Shown: positions 8,337-17,245, numbered from the stretch's first letter. The stretch: DNA of 64,000 bases from Nocardioides pinisoli (GCF_024199985.1 NZ_JANARS010000006.1:337583-401582), one strand, 5' to 3'. Numbers and translations: made by a program. Notes: generated by a model from the sequence alone, not told the origin.

Positions 8337-8369
8337 AGAACCCGCAGGTCAGGTCGACCTCCGGGTTCT
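8337..8369 (+). terminator. Terminator-like hairpin between integrase remnant and tRNA-Ala
   Basis: Arms 8338-8350 and 8356-8368 pair over 13 positions with one mismatch around a 5-nt loop, and one more A-T pair closes the base. It is correctly placed to end transcription of the integrase. On the other strand it lies just past the tRNA-Ala 3' end. Confidence 0.5.
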
Positions 8370-8374
8370 TCGTC

Positions 8375-8454
<80 letters not shown>

Positions 8455-8535
8455 ATGCGCCCGAAGACGCGACGCCAAGATACACGAGCGGTTCGGCGCC
8501 CACCCAATCGCCCCGGCGGACTCGCGAGGGTCGGC

Positions 8536-9525
8536 TCAGGCGCCGCTGGCGCGGCGGGTCTCGCCGGCCTCGCGTGCGGCCTTCGCGTCCTTGGCGGACT
8601 GCTCGGCCGACCGGGCGAGCGCCGAGTCGCCGTCGTGGTGGCCGCTCGACCAGACGCCGGTGGAGTCGAGGTCGATCGTGGAGACCGTACGCCGATGGGC
8701 GGCGGGCTTGCTGACGTAGGTCGGCAGCGTGGTGGGCACCATGTCCCAGCCGCCGACGACCGCGACCTCCCCGGTGACCACGGCCGGCGTGTCGGCGGCG
8801 GACGACGCCGCGGGCTCGGACGGCGCGGGCTCGGACGGCGCTGCGGGCACGCGGGGCTGCGGCGGGGTCACGGTGATCTCGCCGGTGAGGTCGGACTCGT
8901 CGGCCTCCTCCTCGACGATCGGCGGCAGCCCGATCTCGATCGCCGAGCGGTCGGGGCGCTGCGAGCGAGCCGCACGCTGGCGGCGCTCGGCGCGCACCGA
9001 CACCCGGCAGGCCACCAGCCACGCGACCAGGACGGCCGCCGGAGCGGCGACCCACGGCCAGGCGACGAGCGACGCCGTGGCGAGGCCGATGACGACGGCG
9101 TTGGCGAGGAGGACGAGGGCGAGGACGTTGCGGCGGCGCCTGGCGGCCCGGCGGGCGGAGGCGCGCTCGGCGCCAGGCGACAGCGGGCGCGACGGGGCGG
9201 GCTGGGCGGGTCCTGCGGAGACGGTGACCTCGCGGGTCACCTCCGTGGTGACCACGGCGCTGGTGACCGAGGGGGCGACCACCTCGGGCTCGGTGCGGGC
9301 CTTGGTCTCGACCGGCGGGCGCAGCGTCGCGCGGATGGGCGAGACGACCAGGCGCGCGTTGCGACGGTCGACGGGCTCGCGCCGGGCGAGGACGCGCATC
9401 GTGTGGGAGAACTTCTCGACCGACCGGCTGCGCACGACCTCGTCGTGGTGCTTGAGGGCCTTCGGGATCAGGTAGACGGCCCACGCCACGGCAAGGGCGA
9501 CGAAGATGAGAGCGCTCAGGTCCAC
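8536..9525 (-). CDS. SepX/GlpR-like divisome membrane protein
   Basis: A 329-residue membrane protein. One N-terminal hydrophobic helix (LSALIFVALAVAWAVYLIPK) is followed by a basic stretch, a Val/Thr-rich linker and a hydrophobic hairpin around LALVLLANAVVIGLATASLV. The C-terminal half is Pro/Ala/Glu-rich and probably disordered. Sequence features and position match the actinobacterial family called SepX in Streptomyces and GlpR in Corynebacterium, which binds the gephyrin-like Glp protein and acts at the division septum. It is the last gene of the run that contains the glp/moeA homologue, and the operon order is the main support. Start is GTG 9525. Confidence 0.7.
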   Translation of the reverse strand: MDLSALIFVALAVAWAVYLIPKALKHHDEVVRSRSVEKFSHTMRVLARREPVDRRNARLVVSPIRATLRPPVETKARTEPEVVAPSVTSAVVTTEVTREVTVSAGPAQPAPSRPLSPGAERASARRAARRRRNVLALVLLANAVVIGLATASLVAWPWVAAPAAVLVAWLVACRVSVRAERRQRAARSQRPDRSAIEIGLPPIVEEEADESDLTGEITVTPPQPRVPAAPSEPAPSEPAASSAADTPAVVTGEVAVVGGWDMVPTTLPTYVSKPAAHRRTVSTIDLDSTGVWSSGHHDGDSALARSAEQSAKDAKAAREAGETRRASGA

Positions 9526-9585
9526 GCTCGAAGCGTAGGAGCGGGGAGCGTGGGTGAGGCGGATGTCAAGAGGTGTGTCGCAGAA

Positions 9586-10206
9586 CTACTGGTGTGACTG
9601 GTGTGTCTGGAGCCGGACGAGCACCCCCTCGGGCGCCTCCTCGGCCGTGAGCGCGAAGATCCGGTGGTCGCGCCACGCGCCGTCGATGTGCAGGAAGCGT
9701 GGTGCGTAGCCGACCTGCTCGAGGCCGAGCTTCTCCACGACGCGCAGCGAGTTGGTGTTCTCGGGGCGGACGCAGATCTCGACCCGGTGCAACCCGACGG
9801 GTCCGAGGCAGTGGTCGATCACCATCCCCACCGCCCGGGGCGCCACCCCGCGGCCGGCGACCGCGACGTCGACCCAGTAGCCGATCGAGCCCCACTGCGC
9901 CGAGCCGCGGGCGACGTTGCTCACCGTGACCTGGCCGGCGAAGCGGCCGCCCACCTCGATGACGAAGGGCAGGCACTGGCCCAGCTTGGCCTGGTGGAGC
10001 AGCGAGCGCGTGACGACCTTGTACGACGACGGGCGCGGCGCGGCGCCGGGCGGCACGGTGGCGTCCCACGGCCGCAGCCAGTCATGGTTTCGGGCGCGGA
10101 CGGCCTGCCACTCGTCGGCGTCGGACCTGCGCAGCGCGCGGACGACGACGCCCTCGGACTCCAAGCGCGCCGGCCAGCCTGGAGCCGTGCCCGTGAGGCC
10201 GGTCAA
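9586..10206 (-). CDS. GNAT acetyltransferase, RimJ-like
   Basis: A 206-residue GNAT acetyltransferase of the ribosomal-protein N-acetyltransferase type. It begins with a strand and helix VVVRALRRSDADEWQAVRAR. The acetyl-CoA pyrophosphate loop is in the region YWVDVAVAGRGVAPRAVGMV, and motif B is LHRVEICVRPENTNSLRVVE with KLGLEQVGYAPR. The family acetylates protein N-termini or related amines; the substrate here is unknown. The TTG start overlaps the upstream mog stop (TTGA), so the genes are coupled. In many actinobacteria this gene lies between the molybdopterin genes and sepX/glpR. Confidence 0.8.
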   Translation of the reverse strand: MTGLTGTAPGWPARLESEGVVVRALRRSDADEWQAVRARNHDWLRPWDATVPPGAAPRPSSYKVVTRSLLHQAKLGQCLPFVIEVGGRFAGQVTVSNVARGSAQWGSIGYWVDVAVAGRGVAPRAVGMVIDHCLGPVGLHRVEICVRPENTNSLRVVEKLGLEQVGYAPRFLHIDGAWRDHRIFALTAEEAPEGVLVRLQTHQSHQ

Positions 10207-10679
10207 TGGTCGCTCCCGACGACCTGCTCGACGGCGTGGCGGACGACGGGCTCGAGGACGCCGAGGCCGTCCTTCACCCCGCCGCGCGAGCCGGGGAGGT
10301 TGACCACGAGGCAGTCGCCGACGATCCCGGCGAGGCCGCGCGAGAGCATCGCGGTCGGCACCCCCTTGGCCACCCCGGCGGCGCGGATCGCCTCGGCGAT
10401 GCCGGGCACCTCGCGGTCGAGCAGCGGCGCGGTGGCCTCGGGCGTGCGGTCGGTGGGGGTCAGCCCGGTGCCGCCGGTGGTCAGCACCAGCCGGGCGCCG
10501 GCCGCGACGGCCGTCGTGATGGCCTCGCGCACGGGGTCGCCGTCGGGCACGACGGCGGGGTCGCCGCAGTCGAAGCCCTGGTCGCGGAGCCAGGCCGCGA
10601 TGAGGGGACCGGTCTCGTCGGCGTAGGTGCCCGCCGCGGCGCGGTTGGACGCGACGACGACCGCTGCGGGGAGGTTCAT
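10203..10679 (-). CDS. MogA/MoaB-type molybdopterin adenylyltransferase
   Basis: A 158-residue MPT-binding-fold protein. It starts with VVVASNRAAAGTYADETGPL, the family pattern in which S/T-x-R/D precedes a D-x-x-G-P. The substrate-binding motif LVLTTGGTGLTPTDRTPEAT is complete, and the closing LVVNLPGSRGGVKDGLGVL is typical. MogA/MoaB proteins adenylylate molybdopterin before metal insertion. It starts 13 bases after moaC and overlaps the RimJ-like gene. It acts in the cytoplasm with MoaC and MoeA-type enzymes encoded in the same operon. Confidence 0.85.
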   Translation of the reverse strand: MNLPAAVVVASNRAAAGTYADETGPLIAAWLRDQGFDCGDPAVVPDGDPVREAITTAVAAGARLVLTTGGTGLTPTDRTPEATAPLLDREVPGIAEAIRAAGVAKGVPTAMLSRGLAGIVGDCLVVNLPGSRGGVKDGLGVLEPVVRHAVEQVVGSDH

Positions 10680-10692
10680 CGCGGCCACCGGG

Positions 10693-11175
10693 TCACCGCT
10701 CCCAGTCCCCGGACCGGCCGCCGCTCTTGCTCTCGACGCGGATGTCGGTGATGGTCGCGGCCTTGTCGACCGCCTTGACCATGTCGACGACGGTGAGCGC
10801 GGCGACCGAGACGGCCGTGAGGGCCTCCATCTCGACGCCGGTGCGGTCGGTGGTGCGGACGGTCGCGCTGATGTCGACCGAGACGTCGGTGACCTCGAGG
10901 TCGACGGTGACGCCGGAGATGGACAGCGGGTGGCACAAAGGGACGAGCGCGGGCGTCTGCTTGGCGCCCATGATCCCGGCGATCCGGGCCACCGCGAGCG
11001 CGTCGCCCTTGGGCACGCCCTCGCCACGCAGGAGCTCGACGACGGCCGGGCTGACGAGCACGCGGCCGGTGGCGGACGCCGTACGGGCCGTGACGGGCTT
11101 GTCGCCGACGTCGACCATGCGGGCGGCGCCGTGCTCGTCCACGTGGGTGAGCCGCTCGCCGTCAGGGGCGCCCAT
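10693..11175 (-). CDS. moaC: Cyclic pyranopterin monophosphate synthase MoaC
   Basis: A 160-residue MoaC. Diagnostic segments: LTHVDEHGAARMVDVGDKPV at the N-terminus, KGDALAVARIAGIMGAKQTP followed by ALVPLCHPL, and the C-terminal GVEMEALTAVSVAALTVVDM with D-K-A. MoaC makes cyclic pyranopterin monophosphate in the first stage of molybdenum cofactor synthesis, together with MoaA, which is not in the window. Its ATG overlaps the upstream glp/moeA stop codon by one base (TGATG), so translation is coupled. Confidence 0.95.
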   Translation of the reverse strand: MGAPDGERLTHVDEHGAARMVDVGDKPVTARTASATGRVLVSPAVVELLRGEGVPKGDALAVARIAGIMGAKQTPALVPLCHPLSISGVTVDLEVTDVSVDISATVRTTDRTGVEMEALTAVSVAALTVVDMVKAVDKAATITDIRVESKSGGRSGDWER

Positions 11176-12404
11176 CAGAACTCCTCGTCGAGCTTGCGGA
11201 TGGCGACCATCTCGCCGGCGGGGATCGCGGTCGTGCCGGCGGGCACCTCGATGAGGCAGTTGGAGGTCGCGAGGTCGCCGATGAGGTGCGAGCCGTGGCC
11301 GCCGACGGGCGAGACGAAGGTGCCGCCGCGGTCGGTCTCGTAGTGGCCGCGCACGAGCTGCACCTTGCCCTCCGGCGACGACAACCCGTGGGTGAGCCGG
11401 GCGCGTCCGGCGGGTCGTACGTAGGGCAGCTTGCCCATCATCCGGCGGATCGCGGGCAGCACGAACATCTCGAACGACACGTAGGACGACACCGGGTTGC
11501 CGGGCAGCGTGAAGACGGGGGTGTCGTCCTCGCCGACCGTGCCGAAGCCCTGCGGCTTCCCGGGCTGCATGCCGACGCCGCCGAACCACATCGAGCCGTG
11601 GTGCGACAGCGACTCCTTCACGACGTCGAAGTCGCCCTCGCTCACGCCCCCGCTGGTGACCACGAGGTCGGCGCGGACGAGCTGGTCGCTCAGCGCCTCG
11701 GTGAAGGCGTGCGTCTCGTCGGGCACGATGCCGACCCGATAGGCGATCGCGCCGGCCGCGCGGGCGGCTGCGGCGAGGAGGTAGGAGTTGCCGTCGTAGA
11801 TCGAGTCGCGCCCCAGCGGCGTGCCGGGGTCGCGGAGCTCGGAGCCGGTGGAGATGACGACGACGCGCGGCCGCGGTCGGGTGCGCACGGTGGCGCGGCC
11901 CACGGCGGCGAGCAGGCCGAGGTGGCGCGGCCCGAGGACGGTGCCCTCCTCGAGCAGCATGTCGCCCTCGGAGATGTCGTCGCCGGTGGGCCGGATGTGC
12001 TGGCCCGGCGTGGCCGCGCGGCTGATCCGGACGCTGGCGACCCCGCGGTCGGTCCACTCGTAGGGCACCACCGTCGTCGCACCGGCGGGCACCGGCGCGC
12101 CGGTCATGATCTTGACGGCGCTGCCCGGCGAGATCGCGAGGATCGACGACTGGCCGGCGCCGATCTCACCCACGACGGGGAGGGTGACGGGCGAGTCCTC
12201 CGACGCCTCGGCGACGTCCTCGGCGACCACGGCGTAGCCGTCCATCGCGGAGTTGTCGAAGCTCGGCAGCGAGATCGGGGCGACGACGTCCTCGGCCAGG
12301 GCCAGCCCGAGCGCCTCCATCAGGGGCTGCGGGAAGGCCGGCAGCGGGGAGACGGTGGCGAGGATGCGGTCGACGTAGTCGGCAACGGGCAGCAGGTCAG
12401 CCAT
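11175..12404 (-). CDS. Gephyrin-like MoeA-family protein (Glp / molybdopterin molybdotransferase)
   Basis: A 409-residue MoeA-type protein. Conserved segments: LPSFDNSAMDGYAVVAEDV, KIMTGAPVPAGATTVVPYE, VVVISTGSELRDPGTPLG, VTSGGVSEGDFDVVKE, GKPQGFGTV and FTLPGNPVSSYVSFEMFVLP, then a domain IV. In metabolism MoeA inserts molybdate into adenylylated molybdopterin. In actinobacteria the copy next to sepX/glpR has been shown to be a division scaffold (Glp) that interacts with FtsZ. The operon contains both moaC/mog and a sepX-like gene, so either or both roles fit. Start at ATG 12404 overlaps the galU-type gene by eight bases. Confidence 0.85.
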   Translation of the reverse strand: MADLLPVADYVDRILATVSPLPAFPQPLMEALGLALAEDVVAPISLPSFDNSAMDGYAVVAEDVAEASEDSPVTLPVVGEIGAGQSSILAISPGSAVKIMTGAPVPAGATTVVPYEWTDRGVASVRISRAATPGQHIRPTGDDISEGDMLLEEGTVLGPRHLGLLAAVGRATVRTRPRPRVVVISTGSELRDPGTPLGRDSIYDGNSYLLAAAARAAGAIAYRVGIVPDETHAFTEALSDQLVRADLVVTSGGVSEGDFDVVKESLSHHGSMWFGGVGMQPGKPQGFGTVGEDDTPVFTLPGNPVSSYVSFEMFVLPAIRRMMGKLPYVRPAGRARLTHGLSSPEGKVQLVRGHYETDRGGTFVSPVGGHGSHLIGDLATSNCLIEVPAGTTAIPAGEMVAIRKLDEEF

Positions 12405-13812
12405 CGGTGTCCTGGGCCGGGTCCTGCTGGCCGAGCACGGCACCGGCCTCGACGCGCTGGGCGGCCGAGGCCTCCAGGGCGACGTCGCCGACCACCCGGA
12501 CGCCCCGCCCGAAGGTCCAGTCGCCCTCGACGGTGAACGACTCGGCCTCGCGCAGCGACGGCGCGCCCTCGGGGAAGCGCTTGTCGAAGTCGCCGACCAG
12601 CTTGTAGAAGCTGCCGTCGAGGGACACGAACGGCACCTCGTCGCCCGCCTGGTCGAGCACGAAGTCGCGGCCCAGGTCGTAGACGTCGGACCGCAACACG
12701 AGCAGGTCGTCGGTCGTCTTGACCGGGACGAAGCGGTCGCGTCCGACCTCGATGGTCCGGGCGCCCTCGAAGACCTCGATCGCGGCGCCCATCGCGGTCT
12801 CGATCTGGATGACCTCCGGGGTCGAGCTGTCGGCCGGGTCGAGGTGCTTGACGTTCTTGATGAGCGGCAGGCCGAGGATGCCGCCGCGGGCGTCGAGCGC
12901 GTCGACCATCGCCCGCAGGTCGAACCACAGGTTGTTGGTCGAGCAGTACTTGTGGCGGCTGAGGTCGGCCAGCGCCTCCTTGTCGGCGTCGAGCGTCTGG
13001 GCCGACTCGCGCAGCACGATGCGGCCGTCGGCCTTGCGGCGCGCGAAGTGGCCGCCCTTGCGGTCCGACGGCGTACGACGCACGGCCTCGATCGCGAACG
13101 GCGCGCCGCTCTGGGCGAACCAGCCGGCCACCCGCGCGTCGGGCACCGCGCCGAGGTTGTCGGAGTTGGAGACGAAGACGTAGCGGTAGCCGGCGTCGAG
13201 CAGCTGCGTGAGCAGGCCGGTGCCGCGCAGCGCGGTGTAGATGTCGCCGTGGCCGGGCGGGCACCACTCGAGGTCGGGGTCCTTGGGGTAGGCCGCGGGC
13301 ATGAGGTCGGCGGCGAGGAGCTTGGGCTCCTTGTTCTGCAGGAACTCCAGCGGCAGGCCCTCCACCGGCAGCTCGTCGTAGCGGGCGAGCGCGGCCATGG
13401 TGTCGGCCGAGGTGCGGAAGGAGTTCATGAACAGCAGCGGCAGCGTGGCGTCGTACTGCTTGCGCAGGTGGAGCACCTGCCGCGCGATGATGTCGAGGAA
13501 GCTCAGCCCGCGGCGCACGCACAGCAGCGACTTCGCGCGCTCCATGCCCATCGAGGTGCCGAGGCCGCCGTTGAGCTTGATCACCGCCGTCTTGCGGATC
13601 GCCTCCGCGGCGGTCTCGTCGGGGACGTCGATGTCGGCGAGCGACTCCATGTCGAGCGGCTCGATCGAGTCCTCGGCGATCATGCCGGTCTCCCCGTGCT
13701 CGAGGAGCCGGTAGTAGTGCGCGAACGTCTCGATCGCGACGTCGTCGACGCCTGCCCGGCGCATCTTCTCGCGCGCGAGCTCGAGGCCTTGCGGATTGCC
13801 CTTGCCTGCCAT
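12397..13812 (-). CDS. UTP-glucose-1-phosphate uridylyltransferase, UDPGP family
   Basis: A 471-residue nucleotidyltransferase of the eukaryote-like UDPGP family, not the short bacterial GalU type. The nucleotide-binding motif is AVIKLNGGLGTSMGMERAKS. Later motifs are LLFMNSFRTSADTM, EWCPPGHGDIYTAL, YVFVSNSDNLGAVPD, and the lysine region CSTNNLWFDLRAMVDAL. It makes UDP-glucose for cell-envelope polysaccharides and trehalose-type sugars. Its promoter lies in the 22 bases shared with the divergent cyclo-ligase gene, and it is the first gene of the division/cofactor operon. ATG 13812 is the only well-placed start. Confidence 0.9.
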   Translation of the reverse strand: MAGKGNPQGLELAREKMRRAGVDDVAIETFAHYYRLLEHGETGMIAEDSIEPLDMESLADIDVPDETAAEAIRKTAVIKLNGGLGTSMGMERAKSLLCVRRGLSFLDIIARQVLHLRKQYDATLPLLFMNSFRTSADTMAALARYDELPVEGLPLEFLQNKEPKLLAADLMPAAYPKDPDLEWCPPGHGDIYTALRGTGLLTQLLDAGYRYVFVSNSDNLGAVPDARVAGWFAQSGAPFAIEAVRRTPSDRKGGHFARRKADGRIVLRESAQTLDADKEALADLSRHKYCSTNNLWFDLRAMVDALDARGGILGLPLIKNVKHLDPADSSTPEVIQIETAMGAAIEVFEGARTIEVGRDRFVPVKTTDDLLVLRSDVYDLGRDFVLDQAGDEVPFVSLDGSFYKLVGDFDKRFPEGAPSLREAESFTVEGDWTFGRGVRVVGDVALEASAAQRVEAGAVLGQQDPAQDTDG

Positions 13813-13834
13813 GGTTCGATCGTAGGCTGCCGAT

Positions 13835-14443
13835 GTGGGAGCGGAACACTCGGCGGCCAAGACCGCGCTGCGCGACCAGGTGCTGGCGGCTCGCCGACGG
13901 CGCCCGCTCGGGGCGGCGGCCGACTTCTCGGCCGACGTGGTCGACGTCGCGCTGGCGTGGCGGGCGGTGCGCGCGGCGGCCACCGTGGCGGCGTACGTCT
14001 CGGTGGGCAGCGAGCCCGGCACCGGCCTCCTCCTCGACGCGCTGCTGGCAGCCGGCAAGCGGGTCGTGCTGCCGGTGCTGCGGCCCGACAACGACCTCGA
14101 CTGGGCGGCGTACGCCGGACCGGGCAGCATCACGCAGGCGGCTCGGGGGCTCTACGAGCCAGTCGGGGCACGGCTCGGCGTCGACGGCATCCGTGCCGCC
14201 GACCTGGTGCTCGTGCCCGGCCTCGCGGTCTCGTCCGCCGGCGACCGGCTCGGCCGCGGCGGCGGGTCCTACGACCGCGCGCTGGCCCGGGTGCCGGCCG
14301 GGACGCCCGTCGCCGTGGTGCTGTACGACGACGAGGTCGGGCTCGACGTGCCGACCGACGCCCACGACGTGCCGGTCGGCTTCGCGCTGACCTCGCGCGG
14401 GGTGGTCGCCCTCGGCCCTCCGGAGTCACCGCATATCCGGTGA
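13835..14443 (+). CDS. 5-formyltetrahydrofolate cyclo-ligase
   Basis: A 202-residue enzyme that converts 5-formyl-THF to 5,10-methenyl-THF with ATP. Visible motifs: an N-terminal K-x-x-L-R-x-x-V-L-A-A-R-R, AAYVSVGSEPGTG, KRVVLPVLRPDNDLDWAAY, LVLVPGLAVSSAGDRLGRGG and GSYDRALARVP, which bind ATP and folate. Divergent from the UDPGP gene with only 22 bases between starts. GTG 13835 is the in-frame start. The last four codons and the stop lie inside a dispersed palindromic repeat (14425-14507), so the C-terminus here was shaped by the repeat. Confidence 0.9.
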   Translation: MGAEHSAAKTALRDQVLAARRRRPLGAAADFSADVVDVALAWRAVRAAATVAAYVSVGSEPGTGLLLDALLAAGKRVVLPVLRPDNDLDWAAYAGPGSITQAARGLYEPVGARLGVDGIRAADLVLVPGLAVSSAGDRLGRGGGSYDRALARVPAGTPVAVVLYDDEVGLDVPTDAHDVPVGFALTSRGVVALGPPESPHIR

Positions 14444-14507
14444 CCGCCCCACTTACAGGTAGAGATCTCTACCTGTAAGTACGTGATTCGACAGATATCC
14501 GGTGACT
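14425..14507. repeat. Nested palindromic repeat, copy 1
   Basis: Palindrome A (14425-14444) reads GTCACCG-CATAT-CCGGTGAC. A CCGCCCCACTT-type spacer follows, then palindrome B, a perfect 30-bp inverted repeat at 14451-14480 centred on AGATCT. A second half-copy of A (ATATCCGGTGAC) follows at 14495-14506. The same A-spacer-B order is found at 33077-33126 (reverse orientation) and 63184-63237. Palindrome B here has a different stem from the other copies but remains fully paired. The repeat supplies the stop codon of the cyclo-ligase gene. Confidence 0.75.
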
Positions 14508-14542
14508 CCAGGGACGCGTGGGACGAACTCGCGCCCGACCCG

Positions 14543-17245
14543 CTAAGGGGCGGGCGTCAGGACCAGCCGGTCCTCGCCGGCCGCCTCGACGGCGTCGCGC
14601 GACCAGGCCCACGGCAGGGTCTCGCCGTCGACGTAGAGCTCGGTCTGGTCGGAGTAGTTCCCCGACATCGGGTGCCCGGAGACGCCGGTGAGGTTGATCC
14701 ACCGCGACTCGTCCCAGTCGCCGAGCGACACCACCATCCGCATCGACGGCGCGGCCGTGACCCCGAAGCCCTCGACGGCGTTCCACGACGTCGCGTCGAC
14801 GATGGAGGAGCCGCCGCCCACCTCCCAGCCCGTGCGGTTGAAGAGGCGCTCGACCGGCGCGATGCCCGACTCGCCGAGCGTGGAGCTGCGCAGGTCCATG
14901 CGGTGCAGCCGGCCCCAGGTCCACAGCCGGGGGTCGCGGGACTGGCGGCGGGTCATCTCGTCGCGCGCGTCGATGAGCGAGGCCCGCAGGACGTCGTCGC
15001 GGGTCTCCACCACGTCGTCGGTGCGGGCGTCGTCCCACCAGGGACCGGCGGGCTCGGAGAGCATCCGCTCGACCACGCGGAACCACCGGTCACCGCCATC
15101 GGGCCAGGTGCGCTGGCGCAGGTCGTCGTGGAAGGTCTTCTCCAGGATCGTGCGCCACACGACGTTGAAGTAGGCCGCGGCTGCGCTGTCGGCGGGTGAG
15201 GAGAAGTCCCAGTCGCGCAGCAGGTTGAGGGCGTTGCGGTAGTAGGGCGACGGCAGCGCCTCGACGTCGAGGAGGTAGGGCACGAGCCTCTCCGCCATCG
15301 GGTTGGTCGAGTCGAGCTGGAGCGCGGCCATCTCCGCGACGGACAGCTCCCCCTCGTCCTCGAGCACCTCGCGGATCCGCGTCGAGCGGTAGCCGTAGTC
15401 CCAGTCCTCGGTGAGCAGGTAGGGGTAGCGCCCGTCGATGACGGCCTGGTTGGCCGTCACGATGAAGCCCTCGTCCGGGTCGAGCACGCTCGGCAGGCCG
15501 TCGAAGGGGATGTACTCGCCGGTCCAGTCGTTGGCGCTCACCCACCCCTCCACCGGCATCGTGCCGTCGTTGCCGCCCCGACGGATCGGGATCCGGCCGG
15601 GCGACTGGTAGCCGATGTGGCCCTCGCGGTCGGCGTACACCATGTTCTGCGCGGGGACGGAGAAGTCGGCCGCCGCCGCCCGGAACTCGTCCCAGTCGGA
15701 GGCGCGGTTGAGGGCGAGGATCGCGTCGGCGGTGGGCGCCGGCTCGAGGGCGGTCCACGCCAGCGCGACGGCGTAGCCGCTCCCCCGCTCGCCCGGCTCG
15801 TCGACCGGTGCGTTGGCGCCGACGGTCGCGAACTCCGACGAGACATCGCTGATCAACGGCCCGTGCACGGTCTCGCGCACGCGCAGCTCGACGTCGTCCT
15901 CGCCGCGCACCTCGATCGTCTCGGTGCGCACCTCCATCGCCTCGGTCGCGCCGTCACGCACGTAGCGGTCGTCGCCCTCGGTCTGCTCGAGGAACAGGTC
16001 GGTCACGTCGGGGCCGAGGTTGGTGAAGCCCCAGGCGATGTCGGCGTTGTGGCCGATGACCACGCCCGGCACGCCGGAGAAGGTGAAGCCCGAGGTGTCG
16101 AGCGTGCAGTCGGGCGTCTGCTCACGGCAGTGCAGCCCCATCTGCATCCAGATGCCCGGCTGGCTGGTGCCGAGGTGCGGGTCGTTGGCCAGGATCGGCG
16201 CTCCGGTCGCGCTGTGCTCGCCGTCGACGACCCATGAGTTGCTGCCGATGCCGCGTCCCTTGCCGAGCAGCGCGGGCATCGCGTCGAGCCGGTCGCGGAC
16301 CTGCTCGAGTGCCGCGACGACGCCCGGTGCGTACGCCGGCCGGCGGGGGTTGCGGGTCGCGTTGCCGCTCGCGTTCTGCTCGAAGACACCGTCGACGACG
16401 CCGCCGCCGCCGACGATCGGCTCGTGCTCGTCGAAGGGGTAGTCCGGCCACAGCGACGCGATCTCGTCCTCGGTGTGGTCGAGGGAGAGCAGGACCCGGT
16501 CGACCTCGGCGTCCATGTTGCCGCGCAGGTCCCACGCCATGGCCTTGAGCCAGGCGAGCGAGTCGACGGGCCCCCACTCCTCCGGGGAGTAGTCGAGACC
16601 GGTGAGCCCGAGCACGCTGTACTCCGCGGCCAGCTGCGAGGGGCTGCGGTCGGCGATGTAGGCGTTGACGCCCGCGGCGTAGGACGTCAGCGCGTCGCGC
16701 GTCGCCGGCTCGAGGAGCGCCAGCTCGCGCTCGGCGACCCGCCGCCAGCCCATGGTCCGGATGAAGCGGTCGGTCTCGAGGGTGTCGGGTCCGAAGATCT
16801 CCGAGAGCCGGCCGGCCGTCACGTGGCGGCGTACGTCCATCTCGAAGAAGCGGTCCTGCGCGTGCACGAAGCCCTGCGCGAACATCAGGTCAGCATCGGT
16901 GTCGGCGTAGACCTGCGCGATGCCGTGCTCGTCGCGCACCACCTCGACCGAGGCGGCGAGGCCGGGGACCTCGATATCGCCGTCGGTCTGCGGGAGCGGA
17001 CGGCGCAGCACGACCACGACCGTCACGGCCAGCACCAGGAGCAGCACGACGAGGCCGAGCGCGATCCACGCGGTCCACCGCACCGCCCGCGGCGCGCGCC
17101 TGAACGCGCGCCATCTCGAGCCGCGCTCCGAGCCGTGCGCCGGGTCGGTGGTCGGCCCGGTGGTCGGCCCGGTGGTCGGCGCAGCGGGCCGGGCGGGGTC
17201 AGTGGCGGTCGGGCTGGCGTCGGGTCTGGCGTCGGGCTCGGTCAT
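14543..17245 (-). CDS. Penicillin acylase family protein (Ntn hydrolase)
   Basis: A 900-residue membrane-anchored Ntn hydrolase. A Pro/Thr-rich cytoplasmic segment precedes one membrane helix, ALGLVVLLLVLAVTVVVVL. The alpha-chain region contains MFAQGFVHAQDRFFEMDVRR. The autocatalytic cleavage site is GIGSNSWVVDG, where the Ser of SNSW becomes the N-terminal nucleophile. ANDPHLGTSQPGIWMQMGLH and VPAQNMVYADREGHIGYQSP follow as in other beta chains. The family hydrolyses amides such as penicillins, acyl-homoserine lactones or capreomycin-type substrates; the physiological substrate is unknown. I chose ATG 17245 as it precedes the charged N-terminus. It is followed by a long intergenic palindrome. 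Confidence 0.9.
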   Translation of the reverse strand: MTEPDARPDASPTATDPARPAAPTTGPTTGPTTDPAHGSERGSRWRAFRRAPRAVRWTAWIALGLVVLLLVLAVTVVVVLRRPLPQTDGDIEVPGLAASVEVVRDEHGIAQVYADTDADLMFAQGFVHAQDRFFEMDVRRHVTAGRLSEIFGPDTLETDRFIRTMGWRRVAERELALLEPATRDALTSYAAGVNAYIADRSPSQLAAEYSVLGLTGLDYSPEEWGPVDSLAWLKAMAWDLRGNMDAEVDRVLLSLDHTEDEIASLWPDYPFDEHEPIVGGGGVVDGVFEQNASGNATRNPRRPAYAPGVVAALEQVRDRLDAMPALLGKGRGIGSNSWVVDGEHSATGAPILANDPHLGTSQPGIWMQMGLHCREQTPDCTLDTSGFTFSGVPGVVIGHNADIAWGFTNLGPDVTDLFLEQTEGDDRYVRDGATEAMEVRTETIEVRGEDDVELRVRETVHGPLISDVSSEFATVGANAPVDEPGERGSGYAVALAWTALEPAPTADAILALNRASDWDEFRAAAADFSVPAQNMVYADREGHIGYQSPGRIPIRRGGNDGTMPVEGWVSANDWTGEYIPFDGLPSVLDPDEGFIVTANQAVIDGRYPYLLTEDWDYGYRSTRIREVLEDEGELSVAEMAALQLDSTNPMAERLVPYLLDVEALPSPYYRNALNLLRDWDFSSPADSAAAAYFNVVWRTILEKTFHDDLRQRTWPDGGDRWFRVVERMLSEPAGPWWDDARTDDVVETRDDVLRASLIDARDEMTRRQSRDPRLWTWGRLHRMDLRSSTLGESGIAPVERLFNRTGWEVGGGSSIVDATSWNAVEGFGVTAAPSMRMVVSLGDWDESRWINLTGVSGHPMSGNYSDQTELYVDGETLPWAWSRDAVEAAGEDRLVLTPAP

